Of a DNA stretch of 64,000 nt, positions 58,461 to 64,000 are shown piece after piece. Location of the stretch: positions 252,860-316,859 of the forward strand of contig CH000771.1 in the NCBI GenBank assembly GCA_000149265.1, read 5' to 3'. Both the position numbers and the translations under genes were made by a program. The notes beneath the pieces were generated by a model, which saw nothing but the letters and a program-made list of their open reading frames with translations, was not told the origin of the DNA and searched no databases. Numbering within the stretch: the first letter of the stretch is position 1; each line of letters starts with the position of its first letter. This DNA comes from Ciona savignyi. Lineage: Eukaryota > Chordata > Ascidiacea > Phlebobranchia > Cionidae.

Positions 58461-59962
58461 TATGTGGAAATTGTTCTTCTTGTTTGCTCTTTGAAGTGAT
58501 ATTACGTCACGTCCCTCTCCTTAGTTCTCCTGTGTTTTAGTAATAATCGTTTCGCCTTCATTCTTAGTTAATCAACGCGCGTTTTCGTTGCTATTTAGGT
58601 CCTTGTGTTTTGCCCTTGCTTTACCAGTTACCGTTATGTTGTGCTTTGTTTGTTTTAAACTAGGTTTTCCTTTATTGCAGAAATAGCCTGCTTATTAACG
58701 TTGAATAAAGCTAAGTTAATCGACTTCTGTTGTCGTTTTCCGTTAGCGTCTCAGTTCACTCTTTTTCTGCAATTCGCTTCGACGTCGTCAGAATACTTGG
58801 TTTGTAAGACCGTAGAACGAGTTTTTGATCAATTTGATTTAGTCAACCAGTCAAGAATTCAGCAGGGCCCTCGAGGTCCAGCTGGAAAGTCCGGCAAAAG
58901 GGGGCCTCCTGGGCCATGTGGCATACCGGGTCCACCTGGACCATCTGCCCCAAGTTCGAGAGTAAACTGGACCGAAATTGACATTCGAATTCGAGAAGCA
59001 ATAGTAAATTATACGAGTGGTAGAAACAAACGACAATGCAATTGTTCAACTACTGACCCTACAACAGCTCCTACTACAACAAACACCACCCCTGCCCCAT
59101 GTAAGTTTAAAATCATAGGTGTTTTCATAAACGTTGCTACAAAACTAAGCAGCACGTTTAATTGCAGGCACCGGAATCGTATTTGAACGGAATTGCATTT
59201 GGCTGCCCTACACGCGAGGCACGATACGTAAAAATAAGGCTCAAGCATTAAGCCACTGCCAGCGCCTAAACGGAACGCTCGTCGACATTCTTAACCAAGC
59301 GATGCACAACCAAATATACAGCTACGTGAAACGAACCTGGGATTTTGGAACATCATCCTATGTTAACGTATGGTTGGCATCTGTTTATAGAGTAAGTCAT
59401 TGCAATAAACATAAATGCATGTTTAAAATCCCAGGTATGTCCACAATTTGTATAGCAATTAGTTAAACCCAACGTTAATATTTAAAAAACGAAGATCATA
59501 AAAACTTTGCCGATTCGAACCTTATAATGCAATAAAAAGGGAAATGGCAAAAACGTCTTAGTTATGAACATTACGATGATATAAATCCACTATATTAACA
59601 GAGGCTGCACGAAATAACCTAACGATATCCTTTGTAAAAAATTCTTATTTTACCATTCGTGGAAAAAACTTTATTAAATCCTGTGAGTAAAAAAAACGAA
59701 AGTATAATCTAATGCATCTTATATCTTTAAAAAATGATGGTTATGTATTAGGTTAATGCATACGGTTTGTTCTTTTCAGAACGGAGTGGTGTACACGAGT
59801 AATGGTGAAATCGGTTTTGCTTCGTGGATTCCAGGTTATCCCATTGGTAATTACGGCCATTTGATGTTAGAAGTTAGAACTGATAGGCCAGACTCGCGTG
59901 CCGGCGTTTGGAATCGCCCAAATACAAGCGGGAGAATTCCTCTTTGTATACGACCAATATAA
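58461..59962 (+). pseudogene. Collagen-lectin gene, unit 5, split by a solo LTR
   Basis: The ATG and the first ten codons or so (58461-58491) are separated from the rest of exon 1 (58759-59100) by a 267-bp LTR, so the signal peptide is destroyed and TGA follows at once. The remainder is open: nine collagen triplets with GPC in the middle (GPRGPAGKSGKRGPPGPC), neck RNKRQCNC, linker, exon 2 at 59168-59391 (TRGTIRKNKAQ, FGTSSYVNVW) and exon 3 at 59780-59962 (WIPGYPIGNYGH, GVWNRPNTSGRIPLCIRPI). The frame through the LTR has no ATG. Confidence 0.85.
58492..58758 (+). mobile_element. Solo LTR (267 bp) in the signal-peptide exon
   Basis: Begins TGAAGTGATATTACG and ends CTCAGTTCA (TG...CA), flanked by an exact 5-bp duplication CTCTT (58487-58491 and 58759-58763). 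Contains AATAAA at 58704-58709. Removing the LTR and one CTCTT restores the sequence of the other units. No internal retroelement sequence remains. The orientation is judged from AATAAA only. Confidence 0.85.
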
Positions 59963-61109
59963 GACACTTCTCAAAAAGGAATTGATTGAGTTGCGCACAT
60001 GGTCATGTATATTCAAACCATTTTCTTATTTCACGTGTCGTGTGTGACTTAAGATATATTCAATGTTTATATTTACCCAGTATATGGACTGCAACATGTT
60101 TGTTTTGTCTTAATGCGTGAAAACCCGTGGCAAGTTCATTTGTAAATAAAATTCAAACCTGACTTCGCCTTTACCATTGTTGGTTATTGTTTTGCTGGAT
60201 GTAGATCAGTGACGCTAACAATTCGGCCATAGGATAATTTTGTGGCTTGTATTTTCGGTCAAACTGAACGCGACAACCTCTCCTCTTGCATGCCGTTCAC
60301 AACCATACATAGGTTTCAGCATGGTTATGATTTTATTGCAATATACCTGAATTAAAAATACTGTATAGCTTATATTGTAATTGTATATATACCTTCAGGT
60401 TTGACCAGTTTCCCTAGTAGTATAACAATTGTTAATACTTCAATATTATTTTAGGTGAGTCTAGCTAACCGATCGACAACAAATTCATTTTATAAACTTA
60501 TTAACGACCATAAAATGGGATTCAAGGCTACGACCAACTAGGTTTTAAGTTGGATAATTAACTTAAATACTTTCTGTTCAGTTCTATTTTCTACTTATTG
60601 TACCCGTCACGACTTTCCAACAAAATACACAAATGCTATGCTATGAAAAATATGACCTGTGTTGTTCCACATATGAAAAACGATAAAAATGGAAAACATT
60701 ACAAAACTATAAATAACACTTTTTTGAGCAGTCAACCACCGTTGTAAGCAGTTTGATCGCAGTCAACTTCAAAACTTTTCCGATTCTTCCATATATGTAT
60801 ATACGTTGTATATTACTCTTTCGTTACTTCTTTGCAGCTTGTCAATAAGCCTAAATAGAAAAGTATTAGTTTAGTTATTTATTTTATTTGTATTTGTTTT
60901 ACGGCAATAAAGAAAATACTAAGGTTTAAAAGATGAAGGCGAAAAAAACAGAAAAACTGCGGTTCTTATAACACATCAGCTGTTTGCACATAAAATAAAA
61001 GAAAAAACAGAAGCCTTACATTTAAAAAAGTACAGTTTGCAAATAGTTAGCTTAGTTTATTTATTTTTTGCCTCAGTATTAAATAATGGCAAATAAAAAA
61101 AATAGGGAA

Positions 61110-61280
61110 GGAATAGGATATGATATTTTATCCCCGTGAGTTTAAAAACGCAGGAGTAGGTAACAATCGGGCAATCGTTAGATCACCTCGTGCCAACCGT
61201 CAGGTTACCGAAGCTATTGCAGTGTGTTGTGTATAGGATACACATGTTCCTTCAATTTGGTAGAACCATTAACCCACTAG
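61110..61280 (-). mobile_element. SINE-a, unit 5
   Basis: As in unit 1, with the TTCATG of the tail lost. Confidence 0.7.
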
Positions 61281-62545
61281 GTTTTTAAAAAACTAAAGCA
61301 ATGTATTAAACACATACAATACACTACAGTAGCCGCGTTAACCAGATGGTAAGCACAAGGTAATTTGATGGTTGGTTGCCTGAGGGAAAATGCTTTCTGC
61401 ATCAACTGATTCTCGAAGACAAAACATGGGTTATATATCAATACGGGCGTATACGCAGATGAAATAACTAAGCTTTCTACCGAGTGCATCAGTTTTTGAA
61501 TTTGTTGAGCTGCGACAGTGTTTATGATTGTTTGGATTATTAGCAGCACGTCGAACCAACACCCAAGAAGCTGCATGTTTAAAACCAGCTACGTGTTTTT
61601 TTAACCTCTGAATTTACCCAGTCGTGTATCTGAATTTACCAGTCGTGTGCTAAATGGAATGATTTCCACTCTAAAGACACTTGGAACAATTTATTCTCAG
61701 CAACTAACATTGGGGTTATCGTCATCGTAGATTGCCTCGCGATTATAAATGGGTGAGCTTTCTCGTAGAATTACCAGCTAGAAACCAGTTTGGAACCTAT
61801 AACCCTTTGGCTGCAAGGCGACGTTATACTAAAACAACTATGTAACGTCTGTTTGGAAGCCGAACGGATAGCGCGACCGATTCATAAACAGCATGTTTTA
61901 AAACACGGAACTCTTAGCAGGCGTGTTACAAAGATTGAAACTTGCCTCGAAAAAACAATGAACGTTATGTAAGCAAGTATTAATGCTCGGAGAAACACCG
62001 CACTGGACCAAGGTTGCCTTGCAAAACGGATCATCTAACTTTTTTAATTGGTCCCCTGTGGGGTTGTGTATTCTGACGTCAAACATGGAAACAATATAAA
62101 TGGCACGATAGAAAGAATAACTGAGTTTGAGAAATACTGAAACGATAAAAGAAATAAAAACGCGAAATTTTGGACCGTTAGAGGTCGCAACGTGTCCGAC
62201 CTTCTCGGACGTGATTGGATGAATTAGTCACGTGTCTAGCTTCATTCTGATGTGTAGAGGTAGAGTAGATGACGTCATCGGACCAAATGTGGTCGGAATT
62301 CCTGAAAAAAACTTGGTATCAAATCCAAATTTGTAATACAATATTTTAATACAACAGGCATACAAAGTTCGCTTGTCATTTTGCGCTGTACTAACAAATG
62401 TACACTTACACAACAGTGAATGGTTTAGCTATTTAATTCCCGGCAAGGTTTATCTTAATTAACGCAGAGAAGTTGATTAAATTAACCACTTTATCGTGAC
62501 GACTATCCGCGCAGTAAAATGAGTTGTAGTCGTGTCATGTACGTT

Positions 62546-62565
62546 TATATAAGCGATTGACGTCA
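62546..62565. promoter_or_regulatory. TATA box with one intact CRE, unit 5
   Basis: TATATAAG at 62546-62553 and TGACGTCA at 62558-62565. The second site is mutated to TGAAGTCA. Confidence 0.6.
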
Positions 62566-62589
62566 TTTTGAAGTCACAAATCAATAAAA

Positions 62590-63575
62590 AAACAGTTGCG
62601 ACATTTATAGGTTGGTTTCGATCCCGCCCACCATCGGCTGACGGTTCGACGGGCTAGGGATAAGCCAACCGGGAGTAAAAGGCCGTGTGAGCTTAAACGT
62701 CGTACTTGGATAGTGCAATGTAGCGCACGACTTTACAATTGTGACGAAATAACTATGTCATAATCTGCCACTCACGAGTCGTCGCTGAACATCGTTGGAA
62801 CCATCACCGACTCCAGCACGCCATCTAGCGACGATACGCTCACTCTTGCGACCTGCTCGGCGTCCGAGGAACTGTAGCCGATGCACGGTGTCGAGCTGCG
62901 CTTGCACGACTGAAACAAAGTGTTGTAATAACGCAATCGAGCTGTTGGATATGTTTCCTTACATCCCATTCCCTTACTATTTCCATGTTTTCTTAAGCTG
63001 TTTTCAAATTCCAGTGCTGCAGGAACTTTTACAGTGTGTGAGCGGTGGATTCATTTATACCAATGCCGATTGGAAGCCACGATTTATACACAGGTATCAT
63101 GAGACATATTATAACCACAGTCGATTTGCAGAAGCTTTTACAATGTATGGGTGGTTGATTTATTTATATGAGTGTGGGAGGGACGCCCGTGGTTATCCTT
63201 ATACAAGTCGTGCGCACAGTAGAGTTGTTGCTGATACCACAATATGTTGAGGGTGAATTCATTTATATCCTGGTGGTGGTACGCCGACTTTATACATCCA
63301 CGAACTTTATACGCTGCGTGCCCGCAGTCGTGTTGCTATGCACTGTGTGGGCGACTGATTCATGTATATCCTCATGGGTGGGAAGCCACGACAAGGCAAA
63401 ATATCGCGCACCACGAATAGTGTAAGACACCTTGTATCGAAAGTTGGGCTGCTTAAGCTTTTACAGTATTGTTCCACCAAGAAGGATATACTATTGTTAA
63501 GTACTCTTTCAACCTGCTTAGCATTATGTTTAGGGCGGAAAGAAACTACTGTACATCCAAGTGTTTTTGATTAAT
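62590..63575 (+). other. Degenerate repeat segment, unit 5
   Basis: The most complete version: an extra stretch (CTGCGTGCCCGCAGTCGTGT, about 63315) keeps the repeat theme IHELYTLRARSRVAM clearer than in other units. Frames still change between repeats and stops remain. Confidence 0.35.
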
Positions 63576-63576
63576 T

Positions 63577-64000
63577 TTTAGTTTGTCTGCAGACACAAGA
63601 TAATGTGTATTATTTTTTAGTATTAAATATTTATTAGTTTCGTATTATGTTTTATTTTAAAATTAACAGTAAAACGTTTTTTTTATAATTCTCTTCATTA
63701 CCTTTATGCATATTTTCTCCAGCACAAATAAATAACGTCACCATCAGTTTACCGCACGTTTTATTAGGTTCAGGGCCAAAGAAACGACATCGAAGCGTTT
63801 TTGATTAATTTTAAGTTTTTGTACAGACACAAGATAATGTGTATTATGATGTAACCCCACCAAGATAATGTGTATTATGATGTAACCCCACCAAGATAAT
63901 GTGTATTATGATGCAACTACGACACGACCACCACGAAATGACATTCCACAAAATCTTATGTTGGTTACGTAATGGGCATCGATATATTAATATACATGTG
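63577..64000 (+). repeat. AT-rich spacer, unit 5, cut by the window edge
   Basis: Matches the start of the spacer in the other units, with CCCCACCAAGATAATGTG in triplicate around 63830-63910. Confidence 0.7.

Larger units (their letters stand above)
26260..64000 (+). repeat. Tandem array of collagen-lectin units, 5 copies, open at the right edge
   Basis: Gene starts at 26438, 35745, 42971, 50667 and 58461 give periods of 9.3, 7.2, 7.7 and 7.8 kb; the first is longer because of an extra partial unit with an orphan exon and a sequence gap. Every unit repeats the order: lectin gene, 3' flank, SINE-a, minus-strand candidate segment, TATA/CRE promoter, degenerate repeat segment, duplicated AT-rich spacer, SINE-b. 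Similarity is high over the whole unit. The left edge is at about 26260; the fifth unit runs off the window. Confidence 0.9.

Noticed and set aside
58701..59186. Frame running from the LTR into the unit 5 lectin gene
   Set aside because: Starts at TTG, no ATG, no signal peptide; a chance fusion.

Overview
The window is eukaryotic: AT-rich, with short GT/AG introns, tRNA-derived SINEs, non-LTR retrotransposons and several TIR element families. Gene structures, an SLC35B4 orthologue with compact introns and a recurring (GATAGG)n-tailed SINE fit an ascidian tunicate, most likely a Ciona. The species assignment is inference from style and content, not from a search.

Left part (1-10.4 kb): the 3' end of a CR1/L2-like LINE (1-475), a decayed retroelement (about 1.73-2.65 kb) and a 2.0-kb foldback-type element with long inverted termini and internal palindrome-bearing repeats (4629-6634). 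Then comes a tandem pair of three-exon genes for short secreted Trp-rich peptides (7418-8004 and 9253-9743). A third copy of the duplicated block is cut off before the coding part. The peptides keep a near-identical signal sequence while their mature parts differ, as in antimicrobial or effector peptide families.

Middle part (10.8-19 kb): a complete six-exon SLC35B4-type nucleotide-sugar transporter on the minus strand (15355-18909) faces a partial inverted duplicate on the plus strand (10790-12770), which has the middle exons but no first or last exon.

Nested retroelements (20.0-26.15 kb): an old LINE fragment (LINE-B) is split inside its reverse transcriptase by a full-length L1/Tx1-like LINE (LINE-A, 20314-25575, 11-bp target duplication) and by a tRNA-derived SINE that used the same target site. 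LINE-A carries three ORF2 lesions.

Right part (26.26-64 kb, running off the edge): a tandem array with a 7.2-9.3 kb period. Each unit holds a three-exon gene for a secreted protein with signal peptide, short collagen stretch, Thr/Pro linker and C-type lectin domain, followed by a SINE, a bidirectional-looking TATA/CRE promoter, a degenerate repeat-containing segment of unknown coding status, and a duplicated AT-rich spacer. Five gene copies and one orphan last exon are visible. Only the copy at 35745-36938 is intact. The others each carry a different lesion: a nonsense codon, two frameshifts, a signal-peptide deletion and a solo-LTR insertion. Amino-acid variation is concentrated in the lectin long loop, where C-type lectins normally bind ligand. 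A 0.4-kb homologue of the array spacer lies left of the nested LINEs (about 19.6-20.0 kb), so the array was probably larger. The peptide pair and the collagen-lectin array both look like fast-evolving, secreted, possibly immune gene families.
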